A stretch of DNA of 64,000 nucleotides from UBA2336 sp964597075 (GTDB lineage Bacteria; Bacteroidota; Bacteroidia; Cytophagales; Cyclobacteriaceae). The notes beneath the pieces were generated by a model. The model was not told where the DNA came from, searched no databases, and worked only from the letters and a program-made list of their open reading frames with translations. Below are positions 1 through 8,208 of this stretch, in pieces. The position numbers and the translations under genes were made by a program. The stretch's first letter is position 1. Every line of letters starts with the position of its first letter. The stretch is taken from assembly GCA_964597075.1 (NCBI GenBank), contig CAZQXC010000002.1:1-64000 (forward strand), read 5' to 3'.

Positions 1-866
1 TAAATCAATTTTGACACGTTGGCCATGGCTTCAATACCCGCGTCAGGGTTACTCATGTTTTTAGAAAGTAACACCAACACATATTTTCTGCCATCGGGTA
101 GAAATACAATTCCTGAGTCGTGGCGTACACCGGTAATAGAACCGGTTTTGTGAGCAACCTTCACATCATTAGGCAATTTAGCAGGTATGATTTCCTTGAA
201 TTTCTGATCTAGCAAAATCTTGATCATGTCATCAGAAGATTTCTTGTTAACCGCCTTGCCTAAACTGATCTGTTCAAATATGAGCATCAGGTCATAAGCC
301 GTTGTGGTGTTATTCAGTCCTTGTTCAAATGCTTTAGAATCCTCAACACCGCGCAGCACCATAATATCCTTTGCGCCCATATCGCGCATGGTTTGCGTTA
401 CCTTTTTAGTGTCCACTAACTCAATGACAATGTTTGTGGCCAGGTTGGAACTCACAATAATCATATCGTAAACAAGATCTGCCACTGTGCTTTGCTGGCC
501 AACGGCCGTATATAAATCCTGTTCACTATCATCCCCTAAATCGAGTTGGTAAATGCTACCATCTACGATGCTGTGGAATTCATTTTTGACTTCAATGGAA
601 TCGGACAATGATAATTTGCCTTCAGCGGCTTGCTTATACACCTCTATCATCACCGGGGTTTTCATGGTGCTGGCGGCATGAAACACTTCATATTCGTTTA
701 GGAACAAGGTTTCGCCAGTTTGTAAGTCCTTAAAGGCCAAACCAAATGTGCCCTCGACTTCAGCCAATTGGCTTTCTATTTTTTGCTTAAGTAATTCTAA
801 TGATGATGGTTTACTGCAGGCCAGGAGGAGGGATGCGAACAAAACAGGAGCAATTCTTACAATCAT
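1..866 (-). CDS. Class A beta-lactamase-like serine hydrolase, lipoprotein (3' end cut by window edge)
   Basis: Read from an ATG at 866 down to the window edge, about 288 residues without a stop. The N-terminus is a lipoprotein signal with a lipobox ending LLLAC (Cys17). The class A catalytic set is visible: SxxK (STMK, residues 66-69), an SxN motif as SSN (139-141), an ExxLN omega-loop motif as EQGLN (181-185) and KTG (240-242). Known class A enzymes acylate on the first Ser and deacylate with the omega-loop Glu, so hydrolysis of beta-lactams is possible. Many environmental relatives are untested, so it may be another serine hydrolase. It diverges from the pseudouridine synthase gene with a gap of about 50 bases. 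The C-terminus lies outside the window. Confidence 0.85.
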   Translation of the reverse strand, partial: MIVRIAPVLFASLLLACSKPSSLELLKQKIESQLAEVEGTFGLAFKDLQTGETLFLNEYEVFHAASTMKTPVMIEVYKQAAEGKLSLSDSIEVKNEFHSIVDGSIYQLDLGDDSEQDLYTAVGQQSTVADLVYDMIIVSSNLATNIVIELVDTKKVTQTMRDMGAKDIMVLRGVEDSKAFEQGLNNTTTAYDLMLIFEQISLGKAVNKKSSDDMIKILLDQKFKEIIPAKLPNDVKVAHKTGSITGVRHDSGIVFLPDGRKYVLVLLSKNMSNPDAGIEAMANVSKLI

Positions 867-919
867 GATGGTTAAATGGTTTGTCGAAATTAAATAATCC
901 TAATGAATATCTTTGGGCA

Positions 920-1630
920 ATGGGTAATAGCGCTTTGAAAATTCTCTATGAAGATAATCACTTGCTGGTCATCAATAAATCCGCTGGTGTATTGGTGCAG
1001 GGCGATGCTACGGGTGATGTGCCGCTGGTTGAGCTGGCGAAAGAGTACATAAAAGAAAAGTATACTAAGCCGGGTGCAGTTTTTATGGGCGTTGTTCACC
1101 GGCTTGACAGGCCTGTAAGTGGTGTTGTGGTTTTTGCACGAACATCAAAATCACTGGAACGAATGAACGCCCTTTTTCGCGATAGGAATACTCAAAAAGT
1201 TTACTGGGCTATTGTTGGTGAGAAACCACATAAATCTGAAGACACCTTAATTCATTGGCTCAGAAAGGATGAAAAGAAGAACAAGACAACAAGTTTCATC
1301 CGTGAAACCGAAAATGCTTTGCGTTCCGAGCTGTCTTATAGGGTTATTGGCGAGGCGTATGATACTTTCCTGTTAGAAGTTAAACCGATAACCGGCAGAC
1401 CCCATCAGATACGGGTGCAATTGGCCAGCATGGGTTGCCCGATTGTTGGCGATGTGAAATACGGTTACGAGCAACCAAATGCTGATGGAAATATTTGCCT
1501 GCATTCACGTTCCCTAACCTTTGTTCACCCGGTAAAAAAAGAGCCCGTAAAAATTACCGCACCACTTTCAGATACAGGCTTATGGCCTAACTTTACCGCA
1601 TTTGAAGAAAGCTATGGCACAGTGGATTGA
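920..1630 (+). CDS. RluA-family pseudouridine synthase
   Basis: RNA-modifying enzyme that isomerises uridine to pseudouridine in rRNA or tRNA. The family core is clear: the N-terminal beta-strand ILYEDNHLLVINK and the catalytic motif HRLD followed by RPVSG, whose Asp is the nucleophile. The GRPHQIRVQLA segment near the C-terminus is also typical. I chose the ATG at 920 (MGNSALKI); a TTG at 881 would add 13 residues that do not look like family sequence. There is no N-terminal S4 domain, so it is closer to the RluA/RluC core type than to full RluD. Target site unknown. It overlaps the next gene by 17 bases, suggesting co-transcription. Confidence 0.9.
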   Translation: MGNSALKILYEDNHLLVINKSAGVLVQGDATGDVPLVELAKEYIKEKYTKPGAVFMGVVHRLDRPVSGVVVFARTSKSLERMNALFRDRNTQKVYWAIVGEKPHKSEDTLIHWLRKDEKKNKTTSFIRETENALRSELSYRVIGEAYDTFLLEVKPITGRPHQIRVQLASMGCPIVGDVKYGYEQPNADGNICLHSRSLTFVHPVKKEPVKITAPLSDTGLWPNFTAFEESYGTVD

Positions 1631-1928
1631 AAAGTTGAAAAGTCGTTGGAACCTGAAAAGCACAACACAGGTAATTGTTGTGTTAATTGTTTTTGCCTGT
1701 ACAGGAACAACGGTGCTTATCATTAAGCGACCTTTGTTTGCCTATTGGTTTCCGGATGGTGAAAAACCTTTGTGGGCCAGCATCACTTACTTTATTCTGA
1801 TTTTACCGGTTTACAATGTTTTTCTGTTGTTCTATGGATTTGTATTTGGCCAATTCAAATTTTTTTGGGAATTTGAAAAGCGCTTCTTTAGCAGAATTTT
1901 TTCTAAATCAAAAGACAGAAAACGCTAA
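1614..1928 (+). CDS. Small two-TM membrane protein (DUF6787-like)
   Basis: About 104 residues from the ATG at 1614, inside the end of the pseudouridine synthase gene. A short basic N-terminus is followed by one hydrophobic helix (about 15-37), a WFPDGEKPLW loop, a second helix (about 55-77) and a basic tail rich in Phe, Lys and Arg. The sequence resembles a small conserved Bacteroidota membrane family (DUF6787) often found after this synthase. That assignment is from memory and not tested. Function unknown. Confidence 0.7.
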   Translation: MAQWIEKLKSRWNLKSTTQVIVVLIVFACTGTTVLIIKRPLFAYWFPDGEKPLWASITYFILILPVYNVFLLFYGFVFGQFKFFWEFEKRFFSRIFSKSKDRKR

Positions 1929-1952
1929 TCTTAAATCAAAATCTCCCTTATT

Positions 1953-2495
1953 ATGAAAAATTGTCTACTCCTTTTTTTAGCTATGGTGTTATTGGCATCC
2001 TGCTCAGCTCCAAAGTATGCGTATCATTTTGATCATTATGATTACAATAGTGGGAAGAAGGAAAAGGCAATATATTCTGAAACTACGCTTGTAGTCGAAA
2101 CAGAAAGTGTATCTCCTATTGCTTCTATTGATGAGCAAGCATTGGTAGCCAGTGCATCCGAAAGTTCTGTTTATGTACCTGAGGTAAACGAGTCAGCGCT
2201 GACGTTAGACAAAGCCAAAGAAAACTATACTGCTCTTTCTAGAACCGAGAAGAAGGAGATAAGAAAGGAAGCTGTAAAATCTATAAAGGAGTATGTAAAG
2301 GCAAAAAAGAATGGTGATAACGATAAGGCTGAGCAGTTAGCCAAGGCAATGGATAATGATTTAAAGCTTGCTGCCATTTTCGGAGCCGTTGGAATTGTTG
2401 CCGCTATTATTGGTGGTGATGTATTCTTGGTGATCAGTGCAGTAGCATGGATTATTGCTGTGATTTTCTTTATTAAATGGCTTGTACGTCAGTAA
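1953..2495 (+). CDS. Putative lipoprotein with C-terminal hydrophobic helices
   Basis: 180 residues. A lipoprotein signal ends LLASC (Cys17). The middle is charged and low in complexity, with a Lys/Glu-rich, probably helical stretch (about 85-135, ALSRTEKKEIRKEAVKSIKE). Two adjacent hydrophobic segments near the C-terminus (about 137-178) look like a hairpin or membrane anchor. This layout of lipobox, charged coil and terminal hydrophobic hairpin recurs in unassigned Bacteroidota proteins. No enzymatic motif seen. It ends just before a strong bidirectional terminator. Confidence 0.65.
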   Translation: MKNCLLLFLAMVLLASCSAPKYAYHFDHYDYNSGKKEKAIYSETTLVVETESVSPIASIDEQALVASASESSVYVPEVNESALTLDKAKENYTALSRTEKKEIRKEAVKSIKEYVKAKKNGDNDKAEQLAKAMDNDLKLAAIFGAVGIVAAIIGGDVFLVISAVAWIIAVIFFIKWLVRQ

Positions 2496-2526
2496 TTTTA
2501 AAAATTGAAGAGCGCTTCGATCAAAT

Positions 2527-2558
2527 AAAAAAGGCTGTCCTCCAGAACAGCCTTTTTT
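2527..2558. terminator. Bidirectional intrinsic terminator
   Basis: A perfect 12-bp inverted repeat (arm aaaaaaggctgt, mirrored as acagcctttttt) with an 8-base loop. It has an A-run on one side and a T-run on the other, so it can work on both strands. It sits between the convergent lipoprotein gene and atpC. Confidence 0.9.
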
Positions 2559-2579
2559 ATTGACACACGTGGCAGACGT

Positions 2580-2825
2580 TTACACAACAATACCATCCGC
2601 TAGTAGAATCACCTTATTTTTCAACACCTCGACAACACCGCCAGTAATTTGAATGTTTTGAACAGAGCCTTTGTCCTTGTACTCAACGGCTCCTTCAATA
2701 AGTAAACTGATAAGGGGAGCGTGGTTATCCATAATTTGAAAAGAACCGTCAGCGCCTGGAAATGTAACAATGCTCACATCGCCTTCAAAAATTTTCTTTT
2801 CCGGTGTTAGTATTTCTAAATGCAT
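2580..2825 (-). CDS. atpC: ATP synthase F1 epsilon subunit
   Basis: 81 residues, matching the N-terminal beta-sandwich of the epsilon subunit (MHLEILTPEKKIFEGDV; FPGADGSFQIMDNHAPL). It lacks the C-terminal two-helix domain that inhibits the enzyme in many bacteria. The short form is usual in Bacteroidota. Epsilon sits on the central stalk and couples F1 to the c-ring. It follows atpD after a 76-base gap that holds a long inverted repeat. The other F1Fo genes are not in the window, so atpDC is split from the main atp operon. Confidence 0.95.
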   Translation of the reverse strand: MHLEILTPEKKIFEGDVSIVTFPGADGSFQIMDNHAPLISLLIEGAVEYKDKGSVQNIQITGGVVEVLKNKVILLADGIVV

Positions 2826-2840
2826 AAATCAATTTGAAAA

Positions 2841-2893
2841 TGAACTGATTTGAAAATTTGAAAATGGGATATTCAAATTTTCAAATCGGTTCA
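2841..2893. repeat. Near-perfect 22-bp inverted repeat in the atpD-atpC gap
   Basis: The arms 2841-2862 and 2872-2893 match at 21 of 22 positions around a 9-base spacer. The inner 16 bases (gatttgaaaatttgaa) are perfectly mirrored. The repeat is AT-rich and fills most of the gap. As RNA it would form a long hairpin between the beta and epsilon cistrons. The gatttgaaaat unit also occurs in tandem at 26697-26756. Confidence 0.85.
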
Positions 2894-2901
2894 TTGGTTA
2901 A

Positions 2902-4410
2902 TTATCCCTTGGCTTCGGCCATCATTTTCTCGCCTTTTGCTACCGCATCTTCAATGCCACCCACCAGGTTAAAGGCCATCTCCGGAAGATGATCGTATTC
3001 ACCATCCATAATAGCATTAAAATCCTTAATGGTGTCTTTTATATCTACCAGTACACCTTTCAAACCCGTGAAAGCTTCAGCAACATGGAAAGGCTGTGAT
3101 AAGAAGCGCTGCACACGTCTCGCACGGTGAACCACCTGCTTGTCTTCGTCAGAAAGTTCATCCATACCAAGAATGGCAATGATATCCTGAAGTTCTTTAT
3201 AACGTTGTAAAATAGCTTTTACCCGTTGTGCACAATCGTAGTGCTCGTCACCTACAATATCAGCCCGGAGAATCCGCGAAGTAGAATCTAATGGATCCAC
3301 TGCAGGATAGATACCCAGCTCAGAAATTTTACGACTTAATACCGTGGTGGCGTCTAAGTGAGCAAAAGTGGTTGCTGGTGCAGGGTCGGTTAAGTCATCA
3401 GCAGGAACATATACGGCCTGCACGGAAGTGATAGAACCATTTTTAGTTGATGTGATTCGCTCCTGCATGGCACCCATTTCAGTAGCCAAAGTAGGCTGAT
3501 ATCCTACCGCGGAAGGCATACGGCCTAATAGGGCGGATACTTCGGAGCCTGCTTGTGTGAAGCGGAAGATATTATCAATAAAGAAAAGAATGTCGCGACC
3601 TTTACCTGTGCCATCACCATCACGGAAATATTCTGCCACAGTTAATCCTGACAAGGCTACACGTGCGCGGGCTCCGGGAGGTTCATTCATCTGCCCGAAA
3701 ACAAAGGTTGCTTTTGATTCTTTAAGATCCTCTTCGGTGACTTGCGACAAATCCCAACCCCCGGCATGAAGCGACTTCAAAAAGTTTTCGCCATAGTTAA
3801 CGATGCCGGCTTCAATCATTTCGCGCAACAGGTCATTTCCTTCACGGGTACGCTCACCCACACCGGCAAATACAGAAAGGCCAGAATAAGCCTTAGCGAT
3901 GTTATTAATCAATTCCTGAATCAATACTGTTTTTCCAACACCGGCACCACCGAATAGCCCGATTTTACCACCCTTTGCATAGGGCTCAATCAGGTCAATT
4001 ACCTTAATACCGGTATACAATACTTCTGTTGAAGTAGACAAGTCTTCATAGGCTGGGGCCGAACGGTGGATAGGTAGTTTTTTATCGCCCTTAGGTTGTT
4101 TAATTCCATCAATAGCCTCGCCCACCACATTAAAGAGACGACCTTTAATATCATCACCAATGGGCATTTCAATAGGTGTACCGGTATCCAGCACTTTCAT
4201 GCCACGTACCAGGCCTTCCGTGCCATCCATGGCAATGGTTCTTACACGGTCTTCACCAAGGTGTTGCTGGCACTCCAAAACTATTTTGGTACCATCAGCT
4301 TTCGTTACTTCCAGGGAGTCGAGAATGTTAGGGAGTTTTGAACCAGGCTCATCGAACGCTACGTCAACTACGGGGCCGATTACCTGGGTTACTTTACCAA
4401 TATTTGCCAT
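2902..4410 (-). CDS. atpD: ATP synthase F1 beta subunit
   Basis: 502 residues, the normal length for the catalytic beta subunit of F1Fo ATP synthase. The P-loop GGAGVGKT is at about 154-161, followed by GERTREGNDL, the Walker B region DILFFIDNIFRF and the SALLGRMPSAVGYQPTLATE loop. It binds and turns over ATP in the F1 head on the inner face of the cytoplasmic membrane. It starts at ATG 4410 behind a consensus promoter and is followed by atpC. Confidence 0.98.
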   Translation of the reverse strand: MANIGKVTQVIGPVVDVAFDEPGSKLPNILDSLEVTKADGTKIVLECQQHLGEDRVRTIAMDGTEGLVRGMKVLDTGTPIEMPIGDDIKGRLFNVVGEAIDGIKQPKGDKKLPIHRSAPAYEDLSTSTEVLYTGIKVIDLIEPYAKGGKIGLFGGAGVGKTVLIQELINNIAKAYSGLSVFAGVGERTREGNDLLREMIEAGIVNYGENFLKSLHAGGWDLSQVTEEDLKESKATFVFGQMNEPPGARARVALSGLTVAEYFRDGDGTGKGRDILFFIDNIFRFTQAGSEVSALLGRMPSAVGYQPTLATEMGAMQERITSTKNGSITSVQAVYVPADDLTDPAPATTFAHLDATTVLSRKISELGIYPAVDPLDSTSRILRADIVGDEHYDCAQRVKAILQRYKELQDIIAILGMDELSDEDKQVVHRARRVQRFLSQPFHVAEAFTGLKGVLVDIKDTIKDFNAIMDGEYDHLPEMAFNLVGGIEDAVAKGEKMMAEAKG

Positions 4411-4456
4411 GACTTGGGATTGATTTTTATACGTTAGACCTGTAAAAATTCGCTCG

Positions 4457-4487
4457 CAAAAGTAGCGTTTACGGTAGGAAGAACAAA
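4457..4487 (-). promoter_or_regulatory. Bacteroidota-type promoter for atpDC
   Basis: On the minus strand TTTG (4487-4484) is followed by exactly 19 bases and then TACTTTTG (4464-4457). This matches the published Bacteroidota primary-sigma consensus TTTG-N19-TAnnTTTG. Transcription would start near 4450, giving a leader of about 40 bases to the atpD ATG at 4410. Confidence 0.8.
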
Positions 4488-4535
4488 GTCTGAATCGTGA
4501 ATTATTAAGACAGAAAAAGATTAGCCTATGATGGC

Positions 4536-4557
4536 AAAAAAGCCCATATTATTGGGC
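4536..4557 (-). terminator. Intrinsic terminator after the sensor kinase gene
   Basis: Read on the minus strand, gccca, a 6-base loop and tgggc are followed directly by six T. It lies 18 bases past the kinase stop codon and upstream of the atpD promoter, so it separates the two units. Confidence 0.75.
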
Positions 4558-4575
4558 AAAGGGTGGTGTAAACAA

Positions 4576-5808
4576 TCAAATATCGGTTGACTTTTCTCCT
4601 GTAATCGCGTTTAGCGAAATGCGGAAGGTTGTGCCTTGGTTTTCTTCCGAAGTTTTAACGAATATTTTTCCATTGTGATAGGCTTCAATGATACGTTTAG
4701 CCAAGGCAAGGCCTAAGCCCCACCCACGTTTTTTGGTGGTAAACCCTGGCTTAAATACCATGGAGACTTTTGATCGGGGTATTCCCTTTCCGGTGTCGGA
4801 AACATCAATGAAAACTTTCGAATCGCTTCCCCTCAGTATTTTTATAGCGATGGACCCTGAAGTGCCAATAGCGTCTACGGCATTCTTGCACAAATTCTCA
4901 AGCACCCATTCAAATAATGGGGCATGAACCATAACCGGAATGTTATCGGAAAGTGTGAATACTTCGATGTTTATTTTTGATGAAATCCGTGGCCGCAGGT
5001 AATGCACAACATTGTTCACCAGTGTTACAACATTTTCAGTCTTAAGCGTGGGCACTGAGCCAATGCTGGAGAATCTTTCTGTTACTACCGTAAGTTTTTT
5101 AATATCCTTTTCTAACTCAACAATGATATCCTTATTTCTGACAGTCGGATCATCACGCAATACCTCTACCCAGGCTATAAGGGAAGAAATGGGCGTGCCT
5201 AACTGATGGGCAGTTTCCTTAGCCAGACCAACCCAGACACGATTTTGCTCAGCGGCTTTTGAATAATTGAAAGCCAGGTATGCGATGAGTGCAAAAATGG
5301 CAATAACGGAAAGTTGTAAGTACGGATAAAGAATCAGCTGGGTGAGCAAAAATGAATTTTTGTAATACACAAAGCCCAGTACTTCTACATCACCAGCCTC
5401 GTTTCGATAAGTCATTTGAATAGGATCATAAAGTGCCTTCATTTCTTCAACCTGTTTATGAAGAAATTCTTCTTTTCGTTTTGCTGACCACGATTCATTG
5501 ATGCTAATGTTGCGATACTGGTAGCTGTTCTCTCCGGTTATGTATATGGTGGGTATGGAATTATTTTTGAAAATAATTTCATCTGTTACGAAGAGTAGGT
5601 TCTCTGCTTCATTACTAAGGGTGTATTCGATAGCGCGTGCAAACAACTCAACCTGTTGGCGCTCGCGGTTCTTCAACTGATCCACTAAAATTTTTGTGTA
5701 GTAAATAGAACCAATGCTAATGAGCACTGAAGCAGTCAACACAACCCATTTAATCGAGGTATTGTTTTCGTAGAATTCCGAAGAGAGAATAGAAACTCGC
5801 TTATTCAT
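4576..5808 (-). CDS. Membrane sensor histidine kinase
   Basis: 410 residues. TM1 is at about 20-39 and TM2 at about 158-180, enclosing a roughly 120-residue periplasmic sensor region with no recognised ligand motif. The dimerisation/phosphoacceptor box is AKETAHQLGTPISSL with His201. The ATPase domain has an N-box (ENLCKNAVDAIG), a G1 box (DTGKGIP) and a G2 box (GWGLGLALAKRI). There is no HAMP domain and no response regulator gene next to it, so the partner is elsewhere (an orphan kinase). The ABC exporter genes lie upstream on the same strand but a terminator separates them. Confidence 0.9.
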   Translation of the reverse strand: MNKRVSILSSEFYENNTSIKWVVLTASVLISIGSIYYTKILVDQLKNRERQQVELFARAIEYTLSNEAENLLFVTDEIIFKNNSIPTIYITGENSYQYRNISINESWSAKRKEEFLHKQVEEMKALYDPIQMTYRNEAGDVEVLGFVYYKNSFLLTQLILYPYLQLSVIAIFALIAYLAFNYSKAAEQNRVWVGLAKETAHQLGTPISSLIAWVEVLRDDPTVRNKDIIVELEKDIKKLTVVTERFSSIGSVPTLKTENVVTLVNNVVHYLRPRISSKINIEVFTLSDNIPVMVHAPLFEWVLENLCKNAVDAIGTSGSIAIKILRGSDSKVFIDVSDTGKGIPRSKVSMVFKPGFTTKKRGWGLGLALAKRIIEAYHNGKIFVKTSEENQGTTFRISLNAITGEKSTDI

Positions 5809-5825
5809 GGGAGTTGAAAATTAAA

Positions 5826-5855
5826 CAAAAATAGCGGATGCCCGGCACCCGCTAT
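5826..5855 (-). terminator. Intrinsic terminator after the ABC exporter operon
   Basis: On the minus strand a GC-rich hairpin (atagcgggtg, 5-base loop, catccgctat, one G-T pair) is followed by TTTTTG. It lies 30 bases beyond the permease stop codon and just before the kinase start. Confidence 0.75.
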
Positions 5856-5884
5856 CAGTTCAATAATCAGGAAAGATTGGTTTA

Positions 5885-7210
5885 TCAGCCCTTCATCATA
5901 AACCACTTGGCTAATACTTTGTAGTTAACCTTGGTGCCATGCATTAGAATACCCACCCGGTAAATTCTTCCGGCTATCCACGTAGTAAAAATAAAGCCCC
6001 CGATGAGCAATACCTGCGAGAGAATAAGCTGCCAAAGTGGTGGATCATAGCCTAAACGTCCTACCATCGCCACGGGTGACGTGAAGGGTATTATCGAAAA
6101 CCAAAAACTTGCAGTGCTGTGTGGATCGTTGAGGATGAACATGAATAAGCCTAAATAGGCAATGATTAAAGGAAGTGTTATCGGAAAGGTAAACTGCTGG
6201 GCCTCTTGTTGAGAATCCACCGCAGACCCTACGGCTGCAAACATCGCCCCATACAACAAGTAGCCCCCTAAAAAATAAAAAGCAAAATTGAATACGATGT
6301 ACCAGAAAGGAATTTCGTTTACAGATTTCAGCACATTCATTATTTTTTGATTGCTTTGCATGGCTTCTGCAACCTCAGGATCATCAACCTGTTGCATTAC
6401 TTGTTCCATAGCCTGCTCCTGTGGGTTGTTCAGTCCAAACAGACTAAGTGTTACCGTTGATAAGACACTAATCAATATCACCCAGATCGTAAATTGAAGC
6501 AAGCCTACTGAAGCAATGCCCAGTATTTTTCCCATCATCAATTGAAAAGGCTTAACCGAAGAGACAATGACCTCAACAATTTTGCTGGTTTTCTCTTCAA
6601 TAACACCCAGCATTATCTGCATGCCGTAAATCAATACAAACATGTAGATCAATACACCCAGGGCAAATCCTAGTATGTAAAGCATTCCGGTATTACTATC
6701 TTTCTCTTCCCCGCTTTCACTCAGGTTTATTGATTTCAGGTTAACCGAAGTCTTTAAACTCTTAATGGTTTCTTTATCAATATTGAATTGTTCGAGTTTG
6801 AGATCGTGGATATAGCGTTCAAGCATGCTTTCCAGGTCTCCCATTTTTCGGACGCCAGGGTTTTCTTTGGTATACAACGTTATGCCATCCGGCTTGGCAA
6901 GTTCAAATGAAGGAATGTAGAGTAAAGCAAAGTGGGATGATTGATTAAAGGTAGTTTTGGCATGGTCTAAACTTCCTGATAGAGGGATAAACTCAAACTT
7001 AGGGGTGTTTTCAAGCTTGATCTTACCACTTTCGTCAAGCACCTCTACCACTGTTTTACCAGCCGTTTCTTCCTGTTTCATTAATACATATCCCATTACG
7101 GCAATTACAGCCGGAAAAATGAGCGGCACTAAAATGGTGGCGATGAGAAAGGATTTTTTCTGAACACGGTTGAGAAATTCTCGCTGCATGATTAACCATA
7201 TCTTGTTCAT
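5885..7210 (-). CDS. ABC transporter permease, NatB/ABC-2 type
   Basis: 441 residues. A first TM helix at about 20-42 is followed by a large extracytoplasmic domain (about 45-175), then a block of five or six TM helices to the C-terminus. This is the ABC-2 permease layout seen in NatB (Na+ export) and related exporters. The EEKTSKIVEVIVSSVKPFQLMMGKI segment before the core helices is typical. It forms an operon with the ATPase gene upstream (19-base gap). The substrate cannot be read from sequence. Confidence 0.85.
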   Translation of the reverse strand: MNKIWLIMQREFLNRVQKKSFLIATILVPLIFPAVIAVMGYVLMKQEETAGKTVVEVLDESGKIKLENTPKFEFIPLSGSLDHAKTTFNQSSHFALLYIPSFELAKPDGITLYTKENPGVRKMGDLESMLERYIHDLKLEQFNIDKETIKSLKTSVNLKSINLSESGEEKDSNTGMLYILGFALGVLIYMFVLIYGMQIMLGVIEEKTSKIVEVIVSSVKPFQLMMGKILGIASVGLLQFTIWVILISVLSTVTLSLFGLNNPQEQAMEQVMQQVDDPEVAEAMQSNQKIMNVLKSVNEIPFWYIVFNFAFYFLGGYLLYGAMFAAVGSAVDSQQEAQQFTFPITLPLIIAYLGLFMFILNDPHSTASFWFSIIPFTSPVAMVGRLGYDPPLWQLILSQVLLIGGFIFTTWIAGRIYRVGILMHGTKVNYKVLAKWFMMKG

Positions 7211-7229
7211 AGGGTAGTCGTGTTGTAGG

Positions 7230-8144
7230 TTATAAGGATGGGTCTTCTTTTACCAGGCTGATAAATATTTCACTCATGGTTGGTACTTTTTCAACAAAGC
7301 CATGAACTTCTGTTATTTCCACCAGGTCGCGAATCAGTTGATTAGGTGTTCCGGTGCCAAGAATGCGTACGGAAGAATGATAGAAACTATCTTCCGGGTT
7401 GCGTTGCTCAATTAAATCATATTTCTCTGCCGGAAGCTGAATGTTGCCCCGATGTTCAACTAAAAAGGTATTGGTTTTATACGCATCTTTTATTTCCTTT
7501 TTGGGGCCTTCCAATATTTTTTTTGATCGATTAATCAGTGTAATATGATCACAAAGGGCTTCTACCGTTTCCATACGGTGTGTAGAAAAAATAATGGTGG
7601 ATCCTTTATCGCGCATCTCCAGAATTTCATTGGTGATGAGTTGCGCATTAATGGGGTCAAAGCCGGAAAAGGGTTCATCGAGAATAATAAGTCTTGGTTC
7701 GTGTAACACCGTGCTCACGAATTGCACCTTTTGGGCCATGCCCTTGCTTAAATCTTCAACCTTTTTATTCCACCAATCTTTAATTTCAAATTTAGTGAGC
7801 CATACTTTTAATTTATCCAATGCCTCCGCTTTGCTCATGCCTTTGAGCTGGGCCAGATAGAGGAGTTGTTCACCAACCTTAAGCTTCTTATAAAGCCCGC
7901 GCTCTTCCGGCAGGTAGCCTATGGTACCAATATGTTTTTCGCTGAGCTTTTCGTTGAAGATGGTGATGTCACCGCTATCGGCATCGATGATTTGATTAAT
8001 GATACGAATAAGTGTTGTTTTGCCTGCTCCGTTGGGTCCCAAAAGGCCGTAAATACTTTTTTCAGGAATGGTGAGCGACACATCATCCAATGCAAGATGC
8101 TGTGTATAACGTTTGGTTACATTTTTGGCGGTAAGTGCTTCCAC
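7230..8144 (-). CDS. ABC transporter ATP-binding protein, NatA-like
   Basis: 304 residues. Walker A is GPNGAGKTT (about 36-44), the signature is LSKGMAQKVQF, Walker B is LIILDEPFSGFDP and the switch His is in STHRME. The C-terminal 80 residues match the accessory region (DUF4162-like) of NatA-type ATPases. The start is a GTG at 8144. It powers the permease encoded directly downstream; the pair probably exports ions, peptides or small molecules. Confidence 0.9.
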   Translation of the reverse strand: MEALTAKNVTKRYTQHLALDDVSLTIPEKSIYGLLGPNGAGKTTLIRIINQIIDADSGDITIFNEKLSEKHIGTIGYLPEERGLYKKLKVGEQLLYLAQLKGMSKAEALDKLKVWLTKFEIKDWWNKKVEDLSKGMAQKVQFVSTVLHEPRLIILDEPFSGFDPINAQLITNEILEMRDKGSTIIFSTHRMETVEALCDHITLINRSKKILEGPKKEIKDAYKTNTFLVEHRGNIQLPAEKYDLIEQRNPEDSFYHSSVRILGTGTPNQLIRDLVEITEVHGFVEKVPTMSEIFISLVKEDPSL

Positions 8145-8208
8145 GAGTTTCTATTTTTAACACACGAATTAGTGTCAAAAGATAGAAAGGAATTACAGAA
8201 AACCTTGT

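Noticed and set aside
908..915. TATCTTTG, a match to the Bacteroidota -7 box, upstream of the pseudouridine synthase
   Set aside because: Transcription would start at about 922, after the chosen ATG at 920. No good start codon follows in the right place, so this is probably chance.
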